The notes under the pieces are model-generated. The model did not search any database. It was not told where the DNA came from and saw nothing but the letters and a program-made list of their open reading frames with translations. The translations under genes and the position numbers were made by a program. From Liolophura sinensis (lineage: Eukaryota > Mollusca > Polyplacophora > Chitonida > Chitonidae), in contig NC_088301.1 of NCBI RefSeq assembly GCF_032854445.1, positions 30,180,402 through 30,244,401 of the forward strand: a DNA stretch of 64,000 nt, in the 5' to 3' direction. Positions 26,501 through 41,500 of this stretch are shown piece after piece. How positions within the stretch are numbered: the first letter of the stretch is position 1; each line of letters begins with the position of its first letter.

Positions 26501-29500
26501 TTTATGATAAGCGCTATCCCATTGGCTGTGTCTCTCATGTGGATCAATGAGTGCATGAGCTTCTAACAAATTGTTGGAAGTGTCGTCGGTGTACGACAAA
26601 AGGACAATTTGACGACTATGGTGGTAGTAGTGGTTTCTGGCTGGCTACAGAGGATGTTTAAAACCAAAACAATCCAAAACTAAGGAGAAGATTTCAACAT
26701 AGAGCTATGCCTGAACCGGGTGTGTGAACACGGTAAATGACCTGAAGTTTCGCCCTGGGATTCGAAAAGTGCATCCCAGGATTCATTGCGTTGATTGTGG
26801 TTCTCACTGAGTGGGCGCCGCGGGAGAGGATCAGGGATGGTCAGGGGATTATACTAACAGTTCCAGAAGGTAATAAACAACCCCACGCTTCACTGAGCAG
26901 TCAGTCTATGCTCCTACCACCAACAGTTCATGTTGTCCTCAGTTTTAATCATAATAATGTTACTGCCCTTCACAACAGGTTATTTTATTATGGTTGTTTG
27001 GGTATAAATGGGAATTGGGGAGAAAACCCTGAGGAGATTAAGCCTGACTACCCAGTTCCTTTACACATGTGGAGTGTCAGGTCAAATATCCGTTTTTAAA
27101 CTGCAGTGCTCTCCGTATACAAAGCTGTATCAGAATTTAGCACACCGAGAATCCATACTTGTATACTTGTCAAGACTGTCAACTTCCGCCCATGTTTCAT
27201 AAACATTAATACTTAACTTACTTCATATTTAATCGAGTTCCCTCAGGTGAAATTTTAATCATACAGACTGGTTTTATCTACATGAAGACAAAAGCCACTT
27301 ACAATCACAAGACTCGAAATTTTCACGTGTCTACCCATCGATCATGTGACTTTTGCTGGCAAAAGGCAAAACAGTAATCATAGTTGTCGCTGGCAATAAG
27401 TAAATCGCATCTGGACAAAACTGTATACAATAAATCATAACCCATTTTGTTTATAAAGCCAATGACAGAGTTGCGATAACTCCTAATGTGATTACAACTC
27501 AAACAAATCCTGTCTCCCGATAAGCCGGACATGCGCATAGTGCTAGCAAAAAGGGGTAAAAGTAAATAGTGGCATTTTTCGGAAACCTTACGTGGAGTAT
27601 GTTTTCTGTGTTTAACGGAGGTTCCCGATACCCCAACGCGGGAAAAGGAACTCTTCTATCATAAGAGAACAGGACTCTCAGCAGAAAACCGTTCACTAAA
27701 TAATGGTGTGAAGTGCCTTCCGCTTAGGTCTAACCGGCTTCATGGGTTTGTCTGCGATGTACTTGTGCATGTACATTCCTTGCTTGGCGTGGTCATGGTT
27801 TCAGACAGTGTTTGGGATTGAAAGGTTTGTAACAGACGTTGCCCGTCTTGATACTTTCTTCGGTTTCATTCATGGGTGCATTTAGAGAAGTACATGTAGC
27901 CCTACTAGTCGAAAGACCTGCACACCTCACTGTCAATGACTTGATTCCATCTGGCGAGGATTAGCAACCAGAGCTGCTAAGTGCCATACAGGGTAATGAA
28001 ACAAACAGGGGGCTAATCACTCTCCCCTGTCATCTCAGATCAGTACCAATGACAGTAACTCAGGTGAAAGTCTGCTGAGGTATACCCGCTGATATTATGA
28101 CTGTAGTAACTACTGATCATTTACCGTACCTTTGTGTAAAACTGTTTTGGTAACAATGACGAAACACTGGAAGTGGCGGAAATCGGGGTGACTTAAAAAA
28201 TTAGCTTGTAAATTTGATCACACCGGGGTTTTGGAACTAAAGTAAATATTTTATTGTAACATGCCATCAAGGATAAACGTCACAACGATATAGCAAATCC
28301 ATTACAAATGTCAGCACCCTCAGTCGTCTGTAGCTGAAAGCTTCAGATTGGTCTACGGATAGTTTTTACTAGTATGTACTAATGTTATTAAAGGCATATG
28401 CGTGGACTTCTGGTCCCCAAACATCTTACCCAATCTCAAAAAGTTCACAGCTGATTTCTTGACTACAATCCTGCATAGCCTACTTCCTTTAGAACATCGC
28501 CTATATTCAGCTGTCCGTAAAATCATTCATACTCGGTACTAAAATTGCCTTCCGTCCGTGACATGAAACAACACAAGCTCTACCAGAAATTTTAGGAACG
28601 AGTATGACTTATCTTACAGGCAGCTGAATATTGGCGACTCTCTATAGGAAATAGACCATACTACCTGAACTCCTTTAGTAAAAACGTTTTCTCATGTCAT
28701 TATTAATCAGTCATATGTAATTTAATTCGAAAGCTATTGAATTATTACAACATTTTCCTTACAAATAAGGCAACTGGAATTGTCAATCACTCAATGGCTT
28801 ACAAATGGTGTTTACTGTACTGGGAGTGTCCAGTGTAAGATAAAATTTGTCCATGTGTTGTTTTGGTGTAACCCATTTGTAGAACTCGTAGGGTATGCAA
28901 ACACCATTAGCTTAACCGAACTAAAGGTTTCGCAAGATACATATGAAAATTAACCTTTGTTCTGGTTTCAAATTTTCCATCGTATTTTTTTCTTATGGAG
29001 AATTCATTGACTAACACGGATTGCACGACTTTTCACCCGTATCAGAAAACAAGGTGTCTTTCGAGAGAGCATTGGGCTGATGCATTTGACTGGTCTGTCG
29101 TGGAAGTCACCTAATTTGGAGTTCATGGTACACTACTCTGTACTGAAAATTAAGGGTTCACGCGGCTTTACGGGAATTCCTCTTGTTTTTCTTATGGTTA
29201 TTATTGTAATTCTCTTTACGCAGAATCTATACCACTTTGGCTAGAAATCTGTAATTTTAGTATATGATAGGTATTTAAAAGTTATGCCAGAAAACAAAAA
29301 AGATTTATGTATTTCACATGGTTTGGCAGCTTTGATTGCCCAGAGAACTGCCAAAAACAAGACACACAGCTGATCATAAATATTTCTTCAGATTATTGAA
29401 GTCACATAAAAGCTTAAGTGAATGGACGAAGACAAATTTATCTGGAACTATTGAGGTTGCCAACCATTATGGATGATTTTTTACTGTCTAAGTCTTGAAA

Positions 29501-32500
29501 AAATCCTAAAAGCCATGTTAGTAAACATTACCCATAAAAAACTTCGAACTTTGACTCACATTGTAATATGCTTGAGTGAGTGAGTGAGTGCTTGGGGTTT
29601 AACGTCGTACTCAACAATTTTTCAGTCATATGACGACGAAAGAATCCTTAGGGTGCATGTACGCGTGATGTGCCTCCTTGTTGCAGGACGGATTTCCACC
29701 GCTCTTTTATTTAGTGCTGCTTTACTGAGACGACTTACCGAAGGCAAGTAAGCCGCCCCGCCCAAGCCATTATACTGATACGGGTCAACCAGTCGTTGCA
29801 CTATCCCCTTCATGCTGAACGCCAAGCGAGGAAGTTACAACTTCCTCTTTTAAAGTCTTAGGTGTGACTCGATCAAGGATTGATCCTGGATCTACCGGTC
29901 CCGAAGCGGACGCTCCACCACATTGTAATATAATATATGGCATTTCAATGAACAACATTCCTATTATAGCATGTAAAGGTACAATTAAAGCCCTCCACTG
30001 TAGTTGTGCATAGTAAGTCATCCATTAAGCACTAATGCCCTTTCAGCCAGGTAAATCCTAATAAAATGAAAACGTATCTCACAAATACATGTATCTAATT
30101 GCGTCATTTGTTGTTGGAACCCTGTCTCACAAATACATGTATCTAATTGCGTCATTTGTTGTTGGAACCCTGTCTCACAAATACATGTATGTAATTGCGT
30201 CATTTGTTGCTGGAACCCTGTCTCACAAATACATGTATCTAATTGCGTCATTTGTTGCTGAAACCCTATCATCACTATCTGTGACAGTTCTTCAAGATGC
30301 AATCCAATCCCACAGTCCAAACATTTACTTCCATCTTGATGGTGTTATTTCTCACTGGATGTCTGACGTAAATATCTATGTTAAACTATGTTAATTAGAA
30401 TGCAATATCCACGATCTTTCCACTGGGAAGAAAGAAGGAAGGCTAATGCGTGCGAAACAGAAGCTGGGAAACAACCTTGGACATAACGTCAAAGTATCAA
30501 AGTTGCCCCTGTTAACCGAGGATATACACGTACATGTAGCCCGTGGGAGGTGACCCTGGTTGCATGGCAACACACTTTCGGATTCATACGAGTGAGAGTG
30601 CTTTAACAGAAAGAGCCCCGACCAAAAATAAAGTTTACCGTATATCAGCACTTCACAAAGGTTCAATGGATACTTTCGTGTCTGTTTAATCTGGACGACG
30701 TTTCCTCTCAGAGGAGTGTAATTCCCACAATTCCCTTTGATTGTTGGACCAGGACCAGAGCTATCTGGGCCTCCTTGTGTTTGGTCTCTGTAACATTCTC
30801 GGTAGTTTGCTGAACCAGACGATGTTTCACCTACGCTGAGCACAAACTGATTGATACGACCATCACCTAGTAAAAGTAAGCAGAGCATGCAGGAGTCTTT
30901 GTACACATCTATATATGTTACGAGTTTATAAAATTCCCACAACTTCTGTGAAATAGCATTTGTAATAATTTTATTTGCCAACTCAATGTCATCTTCTTGA
31001 TACAATACAACCTTCAGTCACATGTATATAAAGAAGAAAACAGGTCAACTTCTACAACAAAATGTATTCTGTCTGACTCGGAAACATGCATGTAGTACGT
31101 GGATATGCCTAATGTGTGTTTTCATACTTACAACAACCACCATGCCTGACATCGATGGCGAATCTGTAGATATTGTAGGTCCGATCCAAGGTGACATTCC
31201 ACTCAGCCAGGGTGTTAAGGTTAGATGTACGACCTGCTTGAGTACATGGAGTTGTGAAGAAGTCATACCCTCGTTTACCATCTACAGCCAAGCTGGCATT
31301 GTGACACGTGTCAGGACCCCCTTGACAATACGTGTCTGGACTGTGACTAGCAGCCCTTCGCAAAGCTACATTCTCTGAAATAATAATGTAAATGATGTTA
31401 GACTAACACCAACAGCTGACTGTCTATCTTGGCAGTCCATACACTATACATGTTTGCTGAAAATCCTTATGCAGTTACCCTAGTCAATACACATACATGT
31501 ACATGTAAGCCTACATTCAAACCCTCAAACACATACTTATTTGAAGATATAGATACTGTCTAAATTTCATACAACCTGGTTCTTAAATTGAAGGGATTAA
31601 AATTAAGTAATAACAAAAACCGATTGTAAAGGAACATCATTGTTTTATTTGTAAAATAGTTAATGATGAAGTTGAAAATTGTACATACTAGCTATCAAAT
31701 AAAACAGGATTTGTGTCCACATTGATGATTTATTCTAATTAGCTACACCTGTTTATCATTATTGTGTGTGTAGATGAGCAGTATGGACAATAGTTATCAG
31801 CAGAATTTCTGTGTCTGACTGTGCTGTTACAGTGTGGCTTATGACCAGAATGCTAAATGCACACTGCAGCTTTACTGAATACACAATCTAGCAATGCAAT
31901 TAACAAACCACAAGTAGCACATAATGCACACAAAGAAAACCATAAATAAATCAAAATTATAGGAGTCTGATGTGTAAAAAGTTGACCTGGTAGAAGTTTT
32001 AATATTCTGAGCTTTCATACTTTGGACTGGAGTCACTTAAAATTACAGTTATACATGTACTGAATCACATCTGCCTGCTGAAAGAGTCAAGTGCTTGTAA
32101 ACAAAACAGCGCCTACAAGAGGACACAGAGTTAAATGTAGACAAGGAGGCTGATGCAAACCACAGAAGGAAGTAAAACACCTGATTCATAATATACCCAT
32201 CTCTCTTCGTTTTTAGCTGTTGTAAAGGCTGGTATGGTCGATCTATAGAGCCAATGTACTGGGTTCTATATGACACAGTGTCTTCTATCAGAGATGTATC
32301 TTTCATCATGCTCAGCACACAGGGGTTTGGCTGATGTTCGTGTATGCCCACAATAATTCAGGTGATGTTTCGCTTCGATTACAGGATATATACTCAACAA
32401 AAAATATCAACGCACGAAGCAATTTAATTTATATTGTTTTCTCTCAGTATTAAATAACGTGTTAACTCAACAATTACGGCAAGTTATCATTATCAATTGT

Positions 32501-35500
32501 ATCTTCAATTTCAATTGATACATAAGCAGCTATGAAATTGTGAGAGTTTTCTAACAAGGTTTGAAGATATTTGACAAAGACATTAAATTTGGTAGATTAA
32601 AATGTATACTGATCGGTGCTCCTTATTAGGTTGTAAAACATATCCCTGAGGAACCCTGCAGTTAGTTGTTTCATGTCTGCAGATGACTTTATAATAATTG
32701 GCACTCAGGAAGGCATGGATTCACAGTACTGAACGGGAGGATCGTGTTTTGTGCCAAACAAGGAGAGTTGTATCTGTTGTCATTTTACTACAGAAAGCTA
32801 TACAAGAAGAATTAAAAAGAATTCCAAATGAATCATAATTATGAAAATACGAAGCTTTCATCTTAAAAGAACTCATGAGTTCATGAGTTGTGCAGATAAG
32901 TTCTGACATCTAAATATGCACCTGAAAGACTGAAAAAAATATACTCACGCCTCTGGCAAGTCGACCCATCCCATCCGTCAGCACAGTTCCCACTACAGCC
33001 TGTCAGAGGATTACAGTCCACACCCGGACCACAGTGACAGTCATATTTACAATCTGGTCCATACTTGTTCTGAGGGCACTGACCTGAAACTAAAACACAG
33101 ACGGTAATTACTAAACCCGTCTGACCTTGAGTCACATTGTCTTAGGACACCCTGTCTGACGCTCACAGCTCACACCTGACCACAGTGACAGTCATACCTA
33201 CAGTCTGGTCCATACTTGTTCTGGGGACACTGACCTGAAACTATAACACACACGGTAATTACTAAACCAGTCTGACCCTGAGTCACGTGGTCTTAGGACA
33301 TCCTGTCTGAAGCTCCCATCTGATCACAGACATATAGCCTAGGCCATACTTGTTCTCTCTCAGGGCACTGTAATGCTCCGGTTTACCGAAATGTAGGTCC
33401 CAAACATCTGAGAATGGTATTAATTCTTTGTGTGGAAACAGGGTGAAGGCACGTTGTAACAACCATAAATGACTACGTACTGAGACATAAACAAAAAGCG
33501 ATGTATTTCTAGCATGCATGCAGTCTACTGTTGCGTGATACATGTACACAGTTAAGTCACTCTGTCGATCTTAAAGAGTCTTGTTAGCGGTGGTGTTCTG
33601 TTCCTTCACGTTTTTGCTTGACCCACGGTTTTTTTTTCAACACTAAAAACTACCTTGTTATTCTGAAATCCATAGATATAAACGTGATGGTCATGTATTT
33701 CCACTTACTCGGCAGCAAGGGCTAAAAGTGTACAAATTTTCCGTTTCGAGGAGTTGAAGCTTGCAAATTCTTTCGATTCCTCGTGAACTGACATGCGTGA
33801 CCCAAAACAACTTGTTACTCATGGACATCAGACGTCAAAACAGTAAGTAGGCATTCGTCTTTGTTCTTGCAGTTAATCTTGTGACGAGGTGTGTCTGAAC
33901 TCCCGATTGGCATTTTCTTTGAAATTTGCACCCGTCCATAAAAATGTTCATTGGAAAAGCAAAACCTGTCTGGTAGGGTAATACTATTTAATACGAAATT
34001 TGTTATGCCTTGCTACCTGTTATTTATTTTGACCATGGCGGATATCCATTTCTTATCGAACACCGCATACCCTTCCATCACAATGTCCCATTCTTGTCTA
34101 ACATCTATTTCCAGTAAAACTGAAATACTGTATCGTCGTTTACTTATGTTTTTTATTTATAACTTATATGCAATTGTTGTAGAAAACAATATCGTGAATA
34201 TCGGCATGGATTGCTGAAATTTTAATATCTCAAAGTAGGCACCCCATTTCAATTTGTCACTAATGGCTATGCGTTTGCTCCAAAAATACTGAAGTGACAG
34301 CCAAAAGTTCTGACAGTTTAATGATTCACGGTAAACATAGGCAGGAACGTGATCGTCGCTTGAAGAAAGCAGTGGATTCAATCTGTGAAATGGGTATAAC
34401 ATTGAATAAGGACAAATATCTATTTGGACTACCACAACTGGAATTCATGGATCATAGGATATCGAGTAAAGGGATGGACCCTACTGAGGGAAAGGTAAAC
34501 ACTCTGACCTCAGCAAGAGACTGAGGTTTGGTGAAAATTTAACACAAATATATCTACACTGGCTAAACCCATGCGTAGGTAAACACGTAAGAGTTACGCT
34601 GATCGATTTGTGAGATAAGTAGATTTTCATAAATAACGATAACGTGAACAGCCTTCGTTGTACGTAGGATCGAGAGCAGAGCGGATGCGCTCAGCCTTCT
34701 GCTGTTCTAGGATAGACAGATGTGAAGTATATAGTTGTATGAAAAGGAAGGAAATGTAACTGGTAATAGGTTTCTTTGGAGTAAACACCAATGTCGGAGA
34801 GATAATTTTGTTGCATTAGTTTTTATAACTAGGCTTAAATTAACTCCACATATATAAACAATAACGTTTTGTCACAGGTTCTAGGCGTAGTTCATCATTA
34901 GTGAGGGAACGCCGGTCCACACATTTTAGAGAAATTATAAATATTAACGCAAGGACTAACAGGATATTGTACGAAGTGTCCAGTTGATTGCAGTGTTAGA
35001 ATTGTTCAGTTAGTAATGTTAGATACTTTGTATGCTCATTTGCGTTAGGCCTATGTTAATGCAATAATGCTCAGTATGTGTATTTCTGATAACCTGTGTT
35101 TTCAAGTAGTACGCTATAGAAGGTTCTAAGTCAGTTAAGAAATGACAATAGCAGTTATGTCAGAGAAGTTTTATTCATAACGATATCTAATGCTGACTTG
35201 TGTACGCCTGAGTTACACAGTAATCGTCGAAAGCTGTATTACCGTAAAATATCGAAAAACATCATTTGTTATTGTTGCCAAGAGTTGTCAAGAGATATCA
35301 AGGTTAACTGTGACAAGATAATAGAAAGTGTTGTTACGCACCCCAACATTGTTCTCCAATGAGTATACATTACCATAAATGTGTTAATAGTTTATTGGGT
35401 AGGTTTGATAAATTGAACAGCCCCGTTCAGGGGTGTGCTTCTTCTTCTGTATGTTAGATGTTAGAGTACTCCCACCTGTAGACGTGTCTTTGTGATCATC

Positions 35501-38500
35501 ATTCCATCGTATGTTACACTGACCACGATAAAGAGATGCTAATAGATGCTCGACTGTGACACTCAACCCAGTTTACAGTTTTCCTTGCCAGGGCTGGACG
35601 AACTGGTAATGATGGTGCCATTTCTGGTGGTGGACGATAAACAAATGAAGAGGCCACTCATCGGTTATAACATCATTCAAGAACACGTTAAGAGATTGGC
35701 ATTCTACCTACCAGAAATCCACAGTTAGCGTTTCCTGACCTCCCAAATAGGAAAGTGAACGCTCTAGAATCATTTTTCCATGATGCGGACAACCAGGATT
35801 TTGGTGATATCATTACGGGGTGGAGAAGACTAAAAGTTCCTAAGAAATCCTGTGTGAAAGTACGTTGCTGGTTACGGTATGACAGGGATGTGGAGGGGAA
35901 GTTAGCCGCTTTTGAACCTGACCTAGAAGCAGCACGGCCAGAGGGAGAAAATGTGCCGGAGACATTAGTGGAATTACCGTCGTGTTCAAGCCATTGAGTT
36001 GAAGTTGTGGTAACAAACAACAGTCAGCATGACGTCGAACTACCGGGAAGAACGGTCCTTGGTAATTTGCAGCCCGTTAATGCTGTTTTCCCACTACGGA
36101 GACGACAATCTGATCTAGGTGAAAATAATCAACCGGGCCGTACCGTCAAAGTTGCAAATGTATCAGCAGAGTTTATGAGGCCCTCCCGTAAGTCTCGGCG
36201 AGAAGGTATTGACTTCAACACAGCAGTCTGCCATCAGACAAATGTATCAGCAGAGTTTATGGGACCCTCCCGTAAGTCTCGGCGAGAAGGTATTGACTTC
36301 AACACAACAGTCTGCCATCAGACAAATGTTGAGGCAGAGTTTATGGGGCCCTCCCGTAAGTCTCGGCGAGAAGGTATTGACTTCAACACAACAGTCTGCC
36401 ATCAGACAAATGTTGAGGCAGAGTTTATGGGGCCCTCCCGTAAGTCTCGGCGAGAAGGTATTGACTTCAACACAGCAGTCTGCCATCAGACAAATGTTGA
36501 GGCAGAAATGTGCGGCATTCTCAAGAGATGACTCAGACAATGGTTGTGCGCCTAAGATAACAATGCACATTAAATTGACTGATAATACACCAGAAAAACT
36601 ATATTTCGATTCCATGACCTTTGTACAAGGAAGTCAAAGAGTACTTGTCGGACCTAATACAAAAAGGGTGGATGACGAAGTCAACATCCAACTACTCTTC
36701 CCCAGTGGTTTGGGTAAGAAAAAAAAGATGGCAGTCTCTGACTGTGCATTGATCACCGTGAGCTAAACCGCAAAACACTTCGCCAGAAACAATCACTTCC
36801 TCGAATCCAAGATGTTCTTAATCAAGGGAAAGCATATTCTCTGGGGCTTTGTGGGATTTGTGGCAGAATCAAGTAAACCATTAACAGCTTTCATCTCGCC
36901 TTGGGGGCTTTATCAGTGGCGGAGAATTCCGTTCTGCTTAACAAACGCGCCCGCTGTCTTTCAACGTTACATGGATGATTTTTGGTAGACATTAGGGATG
37001 AGATGTGTGTTCTTTACATGGATGATGCCTTGGCCTACAGCAAGTCCTTTGAAGAACATCTTTAGGATGTGGAATGTGTTTTAGATAAACTCATCGGTGC
37101 TGTTGTGAAATTAAAGCCAAGCAAACGTGATCTGTTCCGGGTACAGAATTGACCCTAAGGACAAAGAGGCTGTTCTTGCTCTGAGTGAAAAGACACCAGA
37201 AACAGTCGGCGGTGTGCGGAAACTATTTGGGCTCTTAGACTACTTCAGACGATACATTGTCGACTTCTACAAGAAGGCTAAAATTTGTATGATCTTCTCA
37301 AGATCCCTAAGAAGAACACTTCTCCGAAAAGGATCGGGCAAAGAAACAGTGGCCAGAGACCATCACAACACACGGTAACATGGACTAGTCAAAATCAAAA
37401 GGCTTTGAACAGTTTACTGGATACTTTAGCAACATCAGGAGTCATTGCTTGCCCGGATTACTCTAAACCGTACGTTCTGCACACAGATGGCTAAAGCGGC
37501 ATACGGTGCTACCAGATGGGAATGTTCGTAACCAACATGTGCTCCCCCCAATGCTACTATGACAAAATTTTCAAAGAGCTTCATGAAGAAGTTTGGGCGT
37601 TGAGAGAGGAGAAGATCTAGTCAGACAGAGATTTTACTGGCCAAGCATGAAGCGCGATATTCATCACTACATAAGCAAAAGGTGTAGCTGCATCAAAAGT
37701 AAAGCCCCAAACGCTTTACCGAAAGCGGTCATGTAGCCCATAGTCAGCTATGCTCCATTTGAGCTGATCTCAGTTGATTTTGTTCACTTAGAGAAGTGCA
37801 GTGGAGGGTATGAATATGCAATTCCGGCAGATGCTATTAGGGATGGTGCAGACTTTCGGCGTTAATGAAAGAAGGGACTGGAAGTGACACTTAAACAAAG
37901 TGATCCATGCCTATAATTGCACAAAACATGATGTTACGGGATTCCCGCCTTTCTTTCTGCTCTTTGGACGATCACCCCGTTTGCCAGTGGATTTAGCTTT
38001 CGGACTGGACAGTATCAGTCGTGTGGTTGGTCATACTGAGTATGCCAATCAGTGGCAGGAACGCATGAAAAAGGTGCAGCGATTAGTGCAGAACAGAGGA
38101 AATCAAGCATCGGTTAGATCCAAGGCAGGATATAACAAGAGAGCAGGGACATCCATACTCAAACCGCGTCCTCATACTGAACCTGTCCGAAAGTGAAGGC
38201 CGGGCAAACTCAGGCAACAATGGGAGGATATTATACATATGGTGAAAGAACACAAGGAAACTGATGGACCGGTGTATGTGGTTAAGCGTGAAAGTAGTGG
38301 AGGCAGGTTTTGAACCTTGCACAGGAATATGCTGCTACAATGCGACTGTTTGGAACCACTTTCCCCAGTCAAGGAAATCCCCAAACATACCAGGCACCGA
38401 GCCCCACCCACTCCCCCTAAGCCATCTGATTCGTCAGACGAAAATAGTGACGATGAATGGTACATGTCCATTCCTCCGCGTCACCTAGAGCAGAAACCTG

Positions 38501-41500
38501 GTGAACTCTAGACTAAATGCAAAAGTGTTTGTTCCTCGAACAGAATGAGCTAGTCCGATGCCTGTGCCTGAACCCCAGCTGAAGCCAAAGCCAGGGAAGA
38601 GACCATTGCGCGAAAGAAGACCACCTCTTCATTTCACTTATTCTGACATGGGCCACCCGTCATATGTTCCTTTAGCAGTTCACCAAGTGTACAGACAGTT
38701 GCCTTCTTATCCACATCATGCCAGTACTATGCCACTTTGGCTGTCACACCTAGTGATGAGGTACCCGCTGGGAGGTATATGTGGACCATGTAAAGTAACA
38801 GAAATTAGACATTGTAACAGAGATTCTCTTTATTGCATGATGCTCTAGAGTTTATGTCTTGTAATGTCGGGACGACGTTTTTGTACCCGGTGAGAATGTG
38901 ACTTTATACAAGTACTGATATTTACGGGAATAATTTAGACTTGTATATTTAGAGTTGCCCCCCTTTTTTATTTTTTTTGTTTATGCGAGAGAAATAATTC
39001 CAGAAATGTACTTTGTTTCATCAATTTATGGTAATGTTCTATTCTGTATAATTACCTGGAAATAGTTCAGATAATAAGAATATAAGAATATATACCATGC
39101 AGGACCCGGCTGTTTCAGTATAAGACTGGCCTTGTATTAAAAGATATAGTCATGAGGTAGACCATGATGAGAGACAGAGCGTGGTTGTATTAATCCTATA
39201 TACTTCCCAAAAATTATCCGAAGCACCTTATCTGTCAGCAGTCACTGACTTCATTAAACTGATGCTCAGTTACAGGGAATTGTCGGGTCATGAAAGTGGG
39301 AATGTATATGGACAATTATATTTACCTTAAACAACCAAAATGGTGCCCGATCAGGAGCTAGTCGCACATTTGGCTTTTTCAAAAAAATATCGGCTTAAAA
39401 CAGTGGTTGTCTGCCATGATGGTAGAAATATCGGCTTGAAACTGTGGTTTTCTGTCATGATGGAAGAAACATCGGCTTAAAACAGTGGTTGTCTGCCATG
39501 ATGGAAGAAACATGGGCTTAAAACAATGGTTGTTTGTCATGATGGAAGAAACATGGGCTTAAAACAGTGGTTGTCTGTCATGACGGAAGAAACATCGGCT
39601 TAAAACAGTGGTTGTCTGTCATGATGGAAGAAACATGGGCTTAAAACAGTGGTTGTCTGCCATGATGGAAGAAACATCGGCTTAAAACAGTGGTTGTCTG
39701 CCATGATGGAAGAAACATCGGCTTAAAAAAGTGGTTGTCTGTCATGACGGAAGAAATATCGGGTTAAAACAGTGGTTGTCTGTCATGACGAAAGAAACAT
39801 CGGCTTAAAACAGTGGTTGTCTGTCATGATGGAAGAAACATGGGCTTAAAACAGTGGTTGTCTGCCATGATGGAAGAAACATGGGCTTAAAACAGTGGTT
39901 GTCTGTCATGATGGAAGAAACATGGGCTTAAAACAGTGGTTGTCTGTCATGACGGAAGAAACATCGGCTTAAAACAGTGGTTGTCTGTCATGATGGAAGA
40001 AACATGGGCTTAAAACAGTGGTTGTCTGCCATGATGGAAGAAACATGGGCTTAAAACAGTGGTTGTCTGCCATGATGGAAGAAACATGGGCTTAAAACAG
40101 TGGTTGTCTGTCATGACGGAAAAAATATCGGCCTAAAACAGTGGTTGTCTGTCATGACGAAAGAAACATCGGCTTAAAACAGTGGTTGTCTGTCATGATG
40201 GAAGAAACATGGGCTTAAAACAGTGGTTGTCTGCCATGATGGAAGAAACATCGGCTTAAAACAGTGGTTGTCTGCCATGATGGAAGAAAAGGCTGAATGG
40301 GATCGATCCTCAGTAACAAATGTTTGCTTTTTTGGACCATGTCCTCGGCATGTGCTGTAGTTGTTGAGAGTTATAGACATTTTTTTATGTGTAACATGCA
40401 AAATATGACTGTCTAGTCAGAAATATAAAGCACAGATATATTTATAGGACTAGGTTTTTGCGTAAAACAGCTACAGAGATAGAGCTACGTCGGCCAACAG
40501 ATCTGCACATTTTTGTGACAAATCATGTAAAATTCAGAAGAAAAAAAACATTAATATTTTTGCACCAACGAGGTAATGCAAAACTTAAAAAGGTAATGGG
40601 GTTCATGGGGTGTAGGCTATACAGTGAAAAGATAACACTTAACATGATTGATCTATAGGAGAAAAATAAATTAGGGGCTATCTTTCATTTTACAGAATAT
40701 AACTTAGATTTGGTAGGGGGCCTCCGTGGCTCAGTCGGTTAGCGCGCTAGCGCAGCGTAATGACCCAGGAGCCTCTCACCAATGCGGTCGCTGTGAGTTC
40801 AAGTCCAGCCCATGCTGGCCTCCTCTCCAGCCGTAAGTGGGAAGGTCCTCCAGCAACCTGCGGATGGTCGTGGGTTTCCCCCGGGCTCTGCCCGGTTTCC
40901 ACCCACCATAATGCTGGCCGCCGTCGTATAAGTGAAATATTCTTGAGTACGGCGGAAAACACCAATCAAATAAATAAATAAATAAATAGATTTGGTAGCA
41001 ACGCATGAATGCAAAACTTCAATACATCCTGTTAGGGAGATACCACCCCCTAACATTTTAACTTTCTTTCTAAGGAACAATACACTAAGTTAAGAATTTA
41101 CGGTGTTAAATATGCCGATGGAATATCCCCCTCGTGTTACTGTGCTCTACAGGTGTGCAAACCCTAAGCTCAGTTAATGCAGTGCTTTTTGAGATACCAC
41201 TCCTAACATTTTTTATATATAAATTATATTATATACGTGAAATGGCGGAGCGCATTCGAATAAACAGCCAGTTAAGCCGTCACCAGACTTGGACATTTCA
41301 CTAGATACTATGTACAGTACGGCAGAACACAGCCCCAGTATTTACATACATACACTTTAGCACATGAAGAATCAATATGCCAGAACAATCAACATGGCAG
41401 AACAGCCAACATGTCAGAACAGCCAACAGCCATTAGTTTTTCATTGCTTTTTGTTTTCTTTTTTATATATATATTTCAGGCCTAAATTTAGATTTTGCTA

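Noticed and set aside
30018-30394. Open frames on both strands with 16-residue repeats
   Set aside because: Explained by a 48-bp tandem repeat; no other coding evidence.
40717-40806. Free tRNA gene
   Set aside because: A and B boxes are present, but the sequence continues into a SINE body with an AAAT tail and target-site repeats, so it is a SINE head.
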